Shown here piece after piece: positions 27,791 through 40,410 of a stretch of DNA of 64,000 bases. The translations under genes and the position numbers were made by a program. Positions within the stretch are counted from its first letter, which is position 1, and each line of letters begins with the position of its first letter. The DNA is taken from the NCBI RefSeq assembly GCF_003945595.2, contig NW_024104358.1, forward strand, positions 992,001 to 1,056,000. The letters are read 5' to 3'. The DNA comes from Pipra filicauda (taxonomy: Eukaryota > Chordata > Aves > Passeriformes > Pipridae). The notes beneath the pieces were generated by a model. The model did not search any database and was not told where the DNA came from. It saw only the letters and a program-made list of their open reading frames with translations.

Positions 27791-30700
27791 TAAGGATCCT
27801 GGACCAGGTCTGCTGTGGAATGCATTCAATTCTGCTTATGTAAGGTCTTTATTTTGGTAATTCTATGCTGGTTTTTACTTGTTGAGCATTCAAACCACTC
27901 CTGCTACACATTAGACATTGACTAGTGTGTGCACTGATGATTGTATTGTGAAGCCTTAATGTGCTCAGATTTGGGTAACATGCAGCAATTCCTGATGGGC
28001 AGCTGCAAACTTCTACACTTATGCAAAATAATTTTAAATTCATATTTGTAGCTTTTGTTATGAGTGTAAATAAGTTCTGAGGAACAGAAGGTAGTATTAT
28101 CGTAGCTCTTCTGGGTCTCCCTTGCAAGAAATACATGAACCTGTGCAGTGTGGGATATGTGCATCTGTACAGAGCCTGCCTAGAACATGCTCTGTGTGTG
28201 CCAAATAAGGCTACCACATCCTGAGCATCCCGAGCATAACGCACTTAAAACCAGAATATACAATTTGTAAAATCACAGTATCCCTTCCACACTTGGGCAA
28301 AATTATTGGGCAAATGGAAAAGGGACATATCTGGATAATTCCTGATGTAGCCATGAGGAATCTGAAAAACAGAGCTTGGGATCTGACCTTTAACAACAGT
28401 GATGTTTGCCACCTTGATGCCAGTAGGAAGAAGCTATAAGTAATAATCAATACTGTGTCAGCTTCGATGTAATAACATACCTAGTGTGATCCTCTGAATG
28501 TCAGAGCTGTCATGGTTTAGCCTGAAACCAGCACAGAGCTAAAAAAAAAAAATTCATGTCTCCTTTAAAGTTCTTTTATGTGCTGGACTTGGATGGAAAC
28601 AGTTGTGTTACTGCGGAAAATAGTAACTTGATAATGATCAGAGTTGAAAATGTCTTAGCAGGATGACCTTTACCTGCTTATAAATGACTTAGAACAGTGT
28701 TGAAAAATTGAAGTGGTTAGCAGTGATTTGTGAGCATTTATTAAGGCAAATCAGATAATTGCATTTAACATCACAGATGGCTTGTGTTTTCTAAAGTGCT
28801 TTTACTTCAGTGCAATAAGATGACTCAGAAGCTCAGTGGGATATTATGACCCTGATTTTTCACTGCCTCACACCTCATAGAGTGAAATTCCCAGTGCAGA
28901 GGAGGTGTAGGTCCACTTCTGAAGGATTTTACGCTTTCACTGTGCAAAAATCAACTGCCAGGAGCAATGCAAAGCATCACAGCCCAATCTTTCACTCACT
29001 CCTTTCTTATCTGACTTTTCCTTGTCAGTGTTATATTTTGAGATCTTTTGTGCAGCATTACTTTACCTTTTCCCTTTGTACTGTACATGCTATTACTACC
29101 CAGAGGGACGAGGGAATTCATAATGATCCAACAGAACATTAAATTGTCCCTGGCATCTTGGAAAGAACACCTATTCCACATTCCTAAAGGTCTTCCAATT
29201 ATTTCTGAACAGACTATTTTGTTTTGCTTTTTAATAGAAAGGAATTCCCCGTGTATTCCAAGCACAAGAATTCAGAGCATTGTTCCATGTGGGCAAACAT
29301 AACATCTACTATTCCTTGGCAGAGGGGCAGTAGCATAGGTCTGCTTCCTCTTGGCAGGGAGCAGGAAGGGTAGGATTCATCTCACTGAACTTTATTTATC
29401 AAAGCATCAAGCACTCAATAAACTGCCTTTCCTAGAAGTTACCAAAGTGAGGAAAAGCAGCATTTGTTGAAGCTGGTTGTCTTCCTCTCTTCTGGTGGCA
29501 GCAGTAGCTCAGGTGACCAATGAGCTTAAACGTGTAACTCATAGGGGACTAGGTTCACAGAGAGAAATCTTACTTTCACTGACTACTCACTTTATTTTCA
29601 TTTGTCCTTGAACAGAAATGGTCACAAATAGCAAATGGGCATATACTTCTCTGGAGCCCAGCCTTAAAACTAGGGTTATTTCCTAGGAAGCTTTTTTGCC
29701 ATGATTGGAATAAAGGAGAGCTTAAGAGACAGTGAAAACTACTGCTCTTTGCAACAGCATCACAAAACTATAGTATTTCTGCAGTGAGGCACCATTGCAT
29801 GCCAAGAAACATCACTCCAGAAACAGCATTACACAGAGAATCTGAAATTGTCTCTGCTGAAATGATGACAAGGAATGAATAGTTTCTCTCGCTGACATTT
29901 TCAGCACCTTACAGTGATCTCCAGTACAGGCTAACAATGGAGCCTGCAGCTAGTATGGACCTCTACCATATAAGCTGTGGACTAGAAACACTGACCAGAG
30001 GCAAGGTTTTGAATAACAAACAAACCACAGAGTATAAGCATGCACAGGTTTTGTCTACGCATATGCATAGCTCAGGCTGCTGGTGCAGTGGGGATACATC
30101 AGCTGGAATGACAACAAGTAATTAACGGTCTGTCCAGCCACTCTGCTAATCTAATCACTCAGCACCGCTAATCAAATCACTCCAGTAGCTGGAGTGGTGT
30201 TTCCTGAATGCCAGCTCTCCCTAAAGCTAAGCTAACCACAGGTGAAGTCATTCGGGTGTATTTAGTTAAACTAATGATTGCAAATGAAGATGAGCTTTGG
30301 GAGTGCCAAGTCCTCAATTCCTGCTTTCTTGCACCCACAAAGCATCATCTCAGGAAAGTGAATGGAGTTGTTTTAAATTAGGTTGGGATAGAAGGAAGAG
30401 GAGGATTCAAATGTATTATCTAACTATCTGAGGGCCCTGTTCTGACACCTTGCCACGGAGAAACTCTGGAGCATGGAGTAAGCCCAGAAATGCAAGTGAT
30501 GTTTGTGACTCTGATGTGTAGATGTCCCAGCATCAATTCAGCTGTCTAAACACAAATGTCTGGTGCCCTTTGAGATTCTTTCAGTGACATCTCTGACGGT
30601 CCTTGCGGTGGACTTTTCCATCACAGTTGTCTTCCTACTGAGCAGCAGGAGGTGTGTGACTATCCTCTAGGGCCCTGGGGTGGAGGCCACACCCAGCAGT

Positions 30701-33700
30701 CATGTACTTACCGTTTGTTGTCCCAGCTGCACGGAAATGCTTGCCAGGAATAACAGAGAACTGGGAACAGCTCAGCCCTTTCTTCCTCAACCTCATGTGG
30801 AAGGTGCTGCGGGCCTTCAGCCCGCACTCCACCTGGAGAACACTGCAGAGGAGCTGAAGGCCACGCACATCTCCAGAGTGCATTTGGTGTGGAGCAGTGC
30901 ATTCCACGAGGTCATGCACCAGCAAGATCCGTTGGAGGTCACAGTGCACAGGGGCACAGTTCTGACCTGTGCTCAACCCTGGTGAACATGCTCTGAGCAC
31001 AGGTATGCAGACCAGGAACAAACTACAGTCATGGGGATGCTCTTGGTTCAACTCATGCATTTGAGGGAATTGTAGCCTGACCTGGAGTTAGTGCTGTGAC
31101 TTCTGAGGGCAGTAAGCAACCATGCTCTGAGCCTAATGGCTTTCACTGCACTATTTGTCCAAGATAACAGGCAAAAGCCACCTTTAACTTTATGTCTTAC
31201 AGGTGTCTTACAGGTGAGAAATCTGTGTTTTCTCCTAAGATTGCTACTGCAAGTTATTTTTAAGAAAGTAAATTGTAATGACTTCGTTATTTTTAACACA
31301 CAGGAAGAAAGCAAAGCACAATCTTTTAGTTATGCTTTTATTTTTCCACTTTATTGCCTTTTTTTTCTGGTTTGAACACATCTGTTTTGCAAGCCTATAG
31401 CAGCAGAAATCTGAGTTATGTGACAGAGCTACAGATTTCACATATGACTTTTTCACCCTTTTCCCAAATAAGAGTGAAAAGATTTTGTAAAACAAAACAG
31501 TCCTGTAAGGGGTTTAATGTTTCTTTTTCCTCTCTACTGCTCCAAAAGATCTTTTCAAAGAGTTTGCTTTTAATTGAGCCTGGAAACCTTCCACTTTTAA
31601 TGAGAACTTACCGACACCTAATTGCCATCTGCCTCCTTCAGTTTCTCTTATAAGACTGCTTCATTTTTCCTTTGTGCTCTGAACTACTCTGTAACTGCTG
31701 CAGTTTGTACTCCAAGTGAATTCTTAAGTCTTCATGATATGAGTTTAAGTATTTTATTCAGTATTTCACCTCTGCCTATTCCAGAACTACCCTAAAAAGC
31801 TTTTAGAGCTAAATACTCATTAGCTGCAGAATGTAGATGCCAGATTTCTGCAACAACATGGGTGATGCTTGCCAGTGTACCTGTTTTACAAGTGTCCTTT
31901 CTTATCTGATAACACTGTATCAGACAGGCAAAGCACTACACAGCAATATGGTGTGACAGAAGTACCCCAAATCGCACCATCGAGGAAATACATAGTATCT
32001 TCCACAAAATTAAATGTACCCTTTCGTTGCACAAGCCCTTGCCTTTAATAAGGCCTCCAAAAGAGCTATCAATACTGCTTTGTGGTGACCTTCTGCCCCG
32101 TGGTGAGTTCACCCCGTGTCAGAAGCAAGGAATCTTTCACTGACTGAAGGCTGAATAGGTCTTTCAAAAATGTTTGGCAAACCTCATGCTAACATGCCTT
32201 TACTGTTATGCCATAAAAGGCTTTATAGAAAGTCTCTAGTGAAGACTCTCCTGCTTTCTGACAGTTAGTTTCTTTCAAAATTCCACTGACATTTTCAAGT
32301 TTTCTGGTTTTCCTGAAAGTAAGCTTCCAGTTGTGCCCCTGCATCGTGCTTTTCTTCCTTAAGAAGAAGTTCAAATCCCAAGACGGTGAATTGTAATCCT
32401 TGGTCAGATGTTGGTTCTCTGAGATTTTCTTCCTGGCTGAAAACAGCAGAAAGAAAAGTCAGCTATAGCAGTACGTACAACTTGTGACAATCATGCTACT
32501 TCTGGTCATTTCCTACCAGGAGCAGAGCAGAGCAGCAGTTTTAAGTGGTGCATCAGCTCGTGGGCCCATCATGCCAACTGTGCTTTGAAGCTTCTAAGGC
32601 AGGACGGAAGGGAGATATATTGGTCACTGTTGTCTTCTGAGGAACTCTGTGAGTAATTAAATATTTCATATTAATTCAAACTAGACCATCCAATACACAC
32701 TCCGCTGTCAGGTTTTTCTTCTGAAAATGAGTTGAGATTTAGCATGAGCCAACTGTACGTATTTTGTGTATCAATTTAACAGAATAACAAAATAGTGAGT
32801 AACTTACACTGCACAACTGCATTTGGGGCAAATCCATTTGCAATCTCAAATTAAGGTGTTTAGTGTTGTTAGACCATCTTGTTGCCAGAAAACCACTTAA
32901 CTTCTGTGGAATCAGATGTAATAAAGACTCTCTTTCAAATAATTGCACTAACAATGCCAGTACTGTCAACAATTACCTGTCATTGTCCAGACACCCAGTG
33001 AAGATAAAGATGGGTGAAACATCCATCCTGTATTCAGTTTCTGATGGGCTTTTTATGTCAGTGAAGATCTGAATTTATGCCTGTAAATTCAAGTTATCTC
33101 ACTGACCATTAGGCATTTTATATCTCTGCTCATTTGAATCCCTCTGTTGTTCACAGAAGAAAATAATCTGTATGCTGTTTGCATCTATGGCTTGAGGGGT
33201 AGTTTCTCTATTTTTATGTACACAAGTCTTTCAAAAGCAATATCCTCTCTCTTGGTTTTATTAAGTGTTCTTGCCTCAAATATAGTGCCCTTATATTATC
33301 CCAAAGGGCTTAAGTAAGCAGAGTTCTGACTTCATAGTCTGAGGCATCAGGAATCAGAGCTGCAGTAGCACAAAATGAAATATGGTAGGTGTTGTGCTAC
33401 TTATGATCCAGGATTTCAATGTTTCTGTGGGTTTCTGCAGGGTCTGCCCAGGGCGGGCTTTAAATTCTCTGGTGTGGTGCTGGTCTACACCTCAAGAAGC
33501 CATAAGGACAAAGTTTCTTTCACAAAATGCAAGAAATAAGCCTATGAAAAACAGTATTCCTGTCATTTTTCTGACAGTTGTAAACTTTGATATCCGGAAA
33601 CTATTTGTTTGTGATGTCAAAATTAGATTCTTGTCCCGCTGGGAAAATTACATTCCTAAGAAAAGATGACTCTCTCCATTGAAAGTGTCATCTGGCGAAG

Positions 33701-33787
33701 TTCAGCTTGTGTCCTGCTGAGTTGGTGTAAGATAAGATGATTGGTGCCTCTACTGCTTGTTCTTCTGTATTCCTTATGAGTAAAGTA
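27791..33787. other. Intergenic DNA without recognised gene
   Basis: Mostly unique sequence. It includes a 28-bp piece made of two LTR-like termini at 28508-28535, a locally richer patch with overlapping open frames on both strands at 30635-31060, and an 11-bp tandem repeat (GTCTTACAGGT, two copies) near 31194. No known gene family was recognised. Confidence 0.5.
28508..28535 (-). mobile_element. Possible 28-bp LTR remnant (two termini joined)
   Basis: On the minus strand the piece begins TGTGCTGGTTTCAG, like the 5' end of the LTRs elsewhere in this window, and runs straight into TAAACCATGACA, like the 3' end of the LTR at 40.7 kb. AGAGC occurs on both sides and could be a 5-bp target duplication, with the right copy overlapping the terminal base. 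The short length leaves chance open. Confidence 0.3.
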
Positions 33788-33842
33788 ATAAAATAAAATA
33801 AAATAAAATAAAATAAAATAAAATAAAATAAAATAAAATAAA
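33788..33842. repeat. Pentanucleotide microsatellite (AAAAT)11 / (TTTTA)11
   Basis: Eleven nearly perfect units, 55 bp. In the orientation of SAMD12 (minus strand) the unit reads TTTTA. It lies about 13 kb upstream of SAMD12 exon 1, outside the predicted transcript. Confidence 0.97.
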
Positions 33843-34137
33843 TTAGCATCCAAGCAATACTGGATTTTTGGCAAATTAATGAAAAAACATGGACACCATT
33901 TCTGAGAAGCATTCAAATAATTGCCCCAAAAGGCTGTGCAATTAGTTAAATTTAAAATCTTGTCTGTGAACAAAGAGGAAACGCACCTTTTATATAAATT
34001 TGGGAATTTATGTTTTGACAATAGAATCATTAATAGAGTCATCCAAGAATCACTATCAATCTAGATTTAAGTACTGCAGAAAAAGAAAGAAGGACTACTG
34101 AAAAATTAATATTTTACACAGAAAGGAAGTGTCAATA

Positions 34138-34164
34138 GTAATAATAATAATGATGATGATGATA
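34138..34164. repeat. Trinucleotide microsatellite (TAA)n(TGA)n
   Basis: Short compound array, about five TAA units followed by about four to five TGA units. Nothing else of note around it. Confidence 0.85.
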
Positions 34165-35921
34165 AAAATTTAATACTGTTTAAATTGTAATATACACATT
34201 TTCCAGTTCCTACTCCTTTTCCTGGGATTATGCTCACCCTTCACTGCCTCTCAGACCTCTAGGTTCTCTCTGGTGCTTGTGGGCGTGGTACGGTGAAGTA
34301 TCAGCATCTAGAGTCCTTCATTAACAATTTTATATCTTGATGTTACTCATTCAATCTGAAATATATTTTTGTCCCATAGAGTTTCACAAATACCCCTCCT
34401 AGCCCTAATAGCTCTACAGACCTGAACCCTCCTGGTCCCAGAGGCCTCATCTGGTGTTTTGTGACTTTGTTGTCATTTCAGATCATATTTTGTCACTCAC
34501 AGGATTCAATTTCTCCTAAAACATGACACAATTTTCTGTGATTGACCATATTATGCTGTTAATGATTGTTGAAGTGACTTCTGTCATGTGGGATCAGATT
34601 ATGCTAAATTTTACTTCTGTGCACAAGTCCTTCAGCAGGATTTCCTTCATCTGTGACTTTCATAATAAATGACTGGGCTCTGCACTGCATTAACATCTCA
34701 TAGTAATGAAACACAGTTCCTAATATGTATTTGTGTATTTACTGTGCTAGTCCTGGACTTGTGTGCTTTTCTGGTAGAGAGTTCAGCAGGTACACAAATC
34801 ATACCCATAGTCACATCTACACACAAACAACTACTCTCAGAAATTTCATCTTCTGGTAACAAACTACACAGGAGCTGGGCAAGTCTTAAACATTGCAAGT
34901 AAACAGTTTTATGTTACAGGAAGAAAATAATCTGCGTCCAGTGTTAATTAAATAGACTTCTTGTCTGCCTGATGACACAACAGAAACACTGGCATGGTGG
35001 TGTGTCTTCATTGCATTTGATGTGGCTTCTGTTCAAGTGCCAAACATTACCCGTGTACCCAAACAAAAGTCAGTACTGGGTTTTTTTGCAGTGTTCCCAT
35101 CAAACGTTCTTCACAAGAATGTGAACTCATATAAAGAGGATTTTCTGAGATGCCAGCAGCACTCTGGTTCCTGCTGTGCCTCTGCCCTTCCCATAGCTTG
35201 GGGGTTGTGTCCGCAGTATTGAGATTTTCTCTTGGTCATACTGTAAGCCATGTTTGTACTGCTCCTACAGTTCAAACAGTGTGAGCTGTGCATCAGCTTG
35301 GTCTGGATGGCAAGGACTATACCCTTCTTTAATTCAGGTCTTTTTCAAGGAGTATAAGTTCTCTGAAGCAAGGTTTAGATGTTCTTCTACAAGCAGATCT
35401 TTCAGTGTTTCACCTGCTACATTTGCAAGCTCACCTGTGACCACCACTTGCCAAAAAGTAGCAATGCATAAAGCAGCAGGTTCTCTAACACTACCAGTGT
35501 TGTGTCACATTTATCATGAACAAAAGGACTTGAAGCCTTTTTCCTGCATTCTGGTTTAATGCGTAAAACAGAATGGGCATTTTCCTTTGATGAAAGGTTA
35601 ATGTTATGTATTATAAGCATCTATTTTTCAAATGTTTGTGAATTCAAGGATTTCTCAGACTTCAGAGAAATAGGGCATATTGATTTAAAATTTGCACTGA
35701 TGTTCTTTTTGCTGAATCATTGGGCATCTTGACTAAAGGTAAATTCAGGTTTTACAGTGCTTCTTTTTAGTGCATAAAAGTACTGATGTAACATGGTCAC
35801 AGCAATTACATGACAGAAAGAGTCTTACAATAAGCACACAGAGACAGAGCAGTCCTTTGCTCCCTGCCCCGGGGTGCCTGATCAATGTCCTCCCCAGCAG
35901 GGTAACACCAACTACATCTTT

Positions 35922-35955
35922 TTTTGCTAGATGAGTGTTTTTGCTAGATGAGTGT
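35922..35955. repeat. Perfect 17-bp tandem duplication
   Basis: The unit TTTTGCTAGATGAGTGT occurs twice without a difference, which points to a recent slippage duplication. Confidence 0.9.
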
Positions 35956-38564
35956 TTTCCACCACATGGAACTGGGGCTGCTGGGCTATCCTCTCTTTGT
36001 AGATTATGTGATTTATGTATCTGATGGCAGCCAGTAGAAGGCTATAGTAAAACATGAAGTCACATAGGCTTTGATCCTCCTGCGAAAGGGTACTTGGCTC
36101 TCTACAAGAATCTGGATGAGCCTAGACAACTTTTGCTTCCATCCTTTGATCTGAAGGATGCTGCTTGTTAGAGAAGGCAGCTTACCCTAATCACAGAAGG
36201 GCTCTCACTTGCTATTCTTTCACATTCACACTCTTCCTCCAGAAAGGAGGAGAGGATGGAAATACTGGGAGTGTAGAACCACAAAGCGCTTACTGGGCTG
36301 CAGTATCTGTGGGAGTTATTTGCCACTAGGGGTGATGGAGCATCTTTTCATCTTCCTCCCTGGATAATGAGGGAGAAGTGGAAAGGGGAATTTCATTGAG
36401 CAATTATACAGGTGGGTGCAGACAGTGCTTACTCATTCCTTAGCAGAGAAATGACAAAGGTCAAGATATGCAGAATTTCAGAGCAGGTGTGGTTGACTGG
36501 ACAAGATGGGTTGAGGAACAGGAAAATAGAAAACTCTTGTTTGACCTCTGCCAACTCTTTTTTCTAATGCCTATATTTACATTTACTGCTGGATTGTTGC
36601 CAGTCCCTCACTGAGTTGTCACTGAGGAGCTCTATGACATCACTCTGCATCAATATATTTTTAGTATGTTTGGCTATAATTCACTTTCTCAGCTATACAT
36701 CAAAAATCTAAGCCTGTTGACCTTATCTAGAAATAACAGAGTTGTCTTTTTTTGTTTTGTTTTTCAGAGACAACCATCTGTCTATCGCAAGTTTATTCAG
36801 AGCTCCCACAGGAAATGTATTTTTAACTATTTCAATTATAGTTGTATCAATTGTTTTGCAATTGTTACCTTGTAGCTCTTCCCTGCTGTATCAACATCTC
36901 CTTTTCTAGTCCCTTTTTAGAGAGATGGTGATCTTGTTCATCTGTGATCCAGATGAAGAATTTTCAATGTATTGTTTGCTGAGGAGCAAAACTAAGAGTT
37001 TGGGAAGCTATATTTTCAAGTGGTGCTTCTACCTACTGCTGTCTAAATATCCTTTTCAAGTAAAAGATATAAACACAATTCTTCCCCAGCAAACTCTCTC
37101 CTTTGTTGTAACTCAGTGAAAAGCATTTGTTTTATATTCATGGTTGCTATGAATCTATATAATCAATTCTCATTTTCTTTGAATATTTAAGTTAGGAAAA
37201 TAAAATGTAAATGAATTAAAGATAAGTCAGATAAAATGACCTGTTGCTGCTGGCCCTGATTCCACATAATAAATTATTCTCAGTTAGGTAAGTAATCTGA
37301 GGATTTTATTTCGTGGACATCACTTTTTGTGTCTATATTCCTTTGTGTCCAACACAGTGTTTTCCACAAATGCTTAATAACTTCCTTTAATATCATATAA
37401 TTGCACTCCAAAGTCACATGAGATTGTCTTCCGTCTCAACCTCAGCAAATACTACGTTTTCCAACCAAGACCATATAAACATGAACACCGAAAGTCATCT
37501 GACACAATCTAGCATCTAATTTCCATTTGTCTTTCACTCAAGGCAAGGCATACATTCAAGATAACACAGTTTTCAGGAAGGTTAATACCTCTTTCTGGAA
37601 CTCTGAATAAAAATTACATTGGGAATACTCCATGGCAACATTTGTAATGAGAAGTGAATTTTTGGAGTAGAAATAATTTTAATTACATTTGGTTTTCTCT
37701 AGAGACTCAGATTGTCCTGTCTTTGAAATAATCTAATATATTTTGCACCATAGGGCTCTGAATATATTTTACTATGTTACTAAGACCATTATTTAGTTTA
37801 ATACTGCAGTAACTATGAGCTGGATTTGCCCATTTCCTGCAGAAGCTAATAAGATATAGAACCAGGAAAATATTGCAAAGTTACCTTCATAGAGTTCTGT
37901 AAATCTCCCCCTTTAGGCTTTTGGATTTACATGAATATAGGATTGGCAGAGCATATGACCTTCTGCTGATAAAAAGAATGTAAGATTCAGAAAAACTCTA
38001 TGCTCCTGAATTCTCCAGCAAAAATCTGCATGGACTCTTAGGGAAACAGAAGTTCACTTCCTTCTGCTGTGGGTAGAAGATGACCTATTCTATAGAATAG
38101 ATGTTTGTAAAACCCAAGCATTCATTTACTGGAATAAATATTTAGAAGTATAAAATATTACAGGAGGGCAAAGATACTGAATTTTGTCCAGCTGGTTGGT
38201 CCTGAAATACTGCCAACACATATTAGCAATTTCTAAGATAAGTAGAGCTGAGACATCTGTCCTCTCAATTGTCCACCTCAATAATAATGCCATGAGCATT
38301 GTGACCAGTTTTATTAACCTTTCTAACATTGTTTCTCTCGCTAATCAGATCAGCAAGTATCTACATGGATATAGCCTACAGTAGTAATTAAAGCTGTGAA
38401 ACTACTTGGCATTCAGCTAACCTAACTGATACCATCTCACTGCACCCATCTGGCATATGGCTGTGGGGTTCATGCTAAGAACATTGATGATTGCAGGTTT
38501 GGGGACAAAGAACAACTGGATTCTATCCACAAAAAAAGAACGGAAGGTGCTTAGTGTGGCAAGC

Positions 38565-39030
38565 TGTCCTGGTTCCAGCTGGGACAGAGTTCGTTTTTTC
38601 ATAGTATCTGGTACGGTGCTGTGTTTTGGCTTCAATATGAGGATAATGTTGATAATACACTCATGGTTGCTGCTAAATAATGCTTACCCTGAGTTAAGGA
38701 CTTTTCAGAGTCATGTGAGGAGCTGCACCAGAATCTGAGAGGGAGCATAGTTGGGACAACTGACCCAAACTGGTCAAAGGGATAATCCATATTGCAGAAT
38801 GTCATGTCCAGTATAGAAACAGGGGAAGTTACCTGAAAGAAGCCAATCACAGCTTGGGAACAGGCTGGGCATCAAGCACGGGGACTGGTGGACAATAATA
38901 ATGCATATAATTTATCTTTCTTGGGTTACGATTATTAGTAGTAATAGTATCATTACAACAACAACAACAACAACAATTATTATTATTATTATTATTACTA
39001 TTATTATTACATTTTCCTTTGTTTCAATTG
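38565..39030 (+). mobile_element. ERVL-type LTR, 5' part
   Basis: The piece starts TGTCCTGGTTCCAGCTGGGA, the terminal TG of a common avian ERVL-type LTR. It continues through the U3-like body (CTGACCCAAACTGGTCAAAG) and a degenerate TATA region (CCAGTATAGAAAC) to a CAA/ATT microsatellite. It then breaks off into CR1 sequence before reaching an LTR 3' end. No viral coding region is attached. Confidence 0.75.
38954..39009. repeat. Compound microsatellite (ACA)n(ATT)n inside the LTR
   Basis: About seven ACA units (to about 38975) pass into ATT units with one interruption. The related LTR piece at 40.4-40.7 kb has an ATT-rich tract at the matching place, so the array grew from an existing LTR feature. 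Confidence 0.85.
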
Positions 39031-40345
39031 TAATCAGTGGCACAGGGCCTAGTGGGAATCCTCTCACTAGTGGTATCCAGCAAAGCTCGATACTAGGCAC
39101 AATTTAATCTACCTTAGTTAACTTAGTTAACTTGGATGAAAGGACAGATACCCCCTCAGCAAGTTTGCTGATGACACAAGGCTGTGAGGAGCGGCTGATA
39201 CCCCAGAGTTCTGTGCAGCCCTTCAGAAAGACCTCGACAAATTGGAGAGATGGGCAAAGAACTGTCTGAAGTTCAACAAAGGCAAATGCACGGTCATGCA
39301 CCTGGGGAAGAATAATCCCATGCAACAATACAAGCTGGGGACCAACCAGTAGCTCTGCACAGAAGGACCTGAGGTCCTGGAAAGTGGCTCTGTGGAGAAG
39401 GACCTGGGGGTGGACAACAAGCTCTCTGTGAGTCAGCAGTGTGACTTTTGGCCAAGTAGGCCAGCAGTAAACTGGGATGCATCAGGAAAAGCGCTGCCAA
39501 CAGGTCAAGGGAGGTGATCCTGCCCCTCTAATCAGCCCTAGTAAGGTCACATCTGCAGTGCTGTGTCCAGTTCTGGACTCCTCAATACTGAAGAGACATG
39601 GAGCTCCTGGAGTGGGTCCGGCAGAGGGCCACAAAGATCACAGGATCACAGAATCACAGAATATGCTGAATTGGAAGGGATCCACAAGGATCATCGAGTC
39701 CAAGCCTTAGCCCTGAACAGGACCATCCCCAAGAGTCACATCATGTGCCCGGGAGTATCATCCAAATGCTTCTTGAACTCTGTCAGGCTTGGTGCTGTGA
39801 CCACTTCCCTGGGGAGCCTGTTCCAGTGCCCAACCACCCTCTGGGGGAAGAACCTCTTTCTAATATCCAACCTAAACCTCCCCTGACACAACTTCAGGTT
39901 GTGGGTCCTGTCGCTGCTCAGATGATTAAGGAACTGGAACATCTCTCTTATGAGGAAAGGCTGAGGGAACTGGGTCAGTTCAGCCTTGAGAAGAGACAAC
40001 TGAGAAGGGAGCCTTATTAATGTATCTAAGTATCTGAGGGGAGGGTGTCAGGGGGATGGAGCCAGGCTCTTCTTGATGGTGCCAAGCAATAAGATAGGAG
40101 GCAATGGGCAGAAACTGATACACGGGAAGTTCCACATGAATATGAGGAAGAGCTTCTTTACTGTGCAGGTGACCGTGCTTGGGAACAGATTGCCCAGAGA
40201 GGTTGTGGAGTCTCTCTCACTGGAGATATTCAAGAACCATCTGAGTGCAATTCTGTGCAATGTGCTCTAGAATGACCCTGCTTGAGCAGGGAGGTTGCAG
40301 CAGATGACTCACTGTGGTCCCTTCTGACATTACCCATTCTGTAAT
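39031..40345 (+). mobile_element. CR1 LINE, sense, interrupted by a second CR1
   Basis: 5'-truncated CR1 covering the end of the RT frame and the 3' UTR. The RT box KFADDT is at about 39161-39178, followed by the CR1 stretches GTCATGCACCTGGGGAAGAA and GGCCACAAAGAT. After a 281-bp interruption it resumes with GATGATTAAGGAACTGG and ends near GGTCCCTTCTGACATTACCC and CATTCTGTA. Several stop codons show that it is dead. Confidence 0.87.
39639..39919 (-). mobile_element. CR1 LINE 3' fragment nested in another CR1 (antisense)
   Basis: The plus strand reads CACAGGATCACAGAATCACA onward, the reverse complement of a CR1 tail, and continues through the 3' UTR before breaking off. The host CR1 is in sense orientation and is continuous across the junctions. 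AGAT is present on both sides (39635-39638 and 39920-39923) and once in the reconstructed uninterrupted site, so this copy inserted later. Confidence 0.85.
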
Positions 40346-40405
40346 ATAGAATCATAGAATTGTTTAGGTTAGAAAAGACCTTTAAGATCACGAAGTCCAA
40401 CTGTT
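40346..40405 (-). mobile_element. Short CR1 3' tail fragment, antisense
   Basis: The plus strand reads ATAGAATCATAGAATTG, then AAAGACCTTTAAGATCACGA and GTCCAACTGTTGCAAC, the reverse complement of a CR1 3' end. It abuts the 3' end of the sense CR1, so the two meet tail to tail. Confidence 0.75.
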
Positions 40406-40410
40406 GCAAC

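Larger units (their letters stand above)
33843..38564. other. Intergenic DNA, nothing recognised
   Basis: AT-rich unique sequence apart from the small microsatellite at 34.1 kb, a perfect two-copy 17-bp duplication at 35922-35955, and a 16-bp palindrome at 38085-38100. No gene could be supported. Confidence 0.55.

Noticed and set aside
33656..34042. 128-codon minus-strand open frame
   Set aside because: It runs through the (TTTTA)n array, which by its five-base period lacks stops, and has no similarity or splice support.
39477..40020. Open frames of 77 to 107 codons in the 39.5-40.0 kb region
   Set aside because: All fall in nested CR1 sequence.
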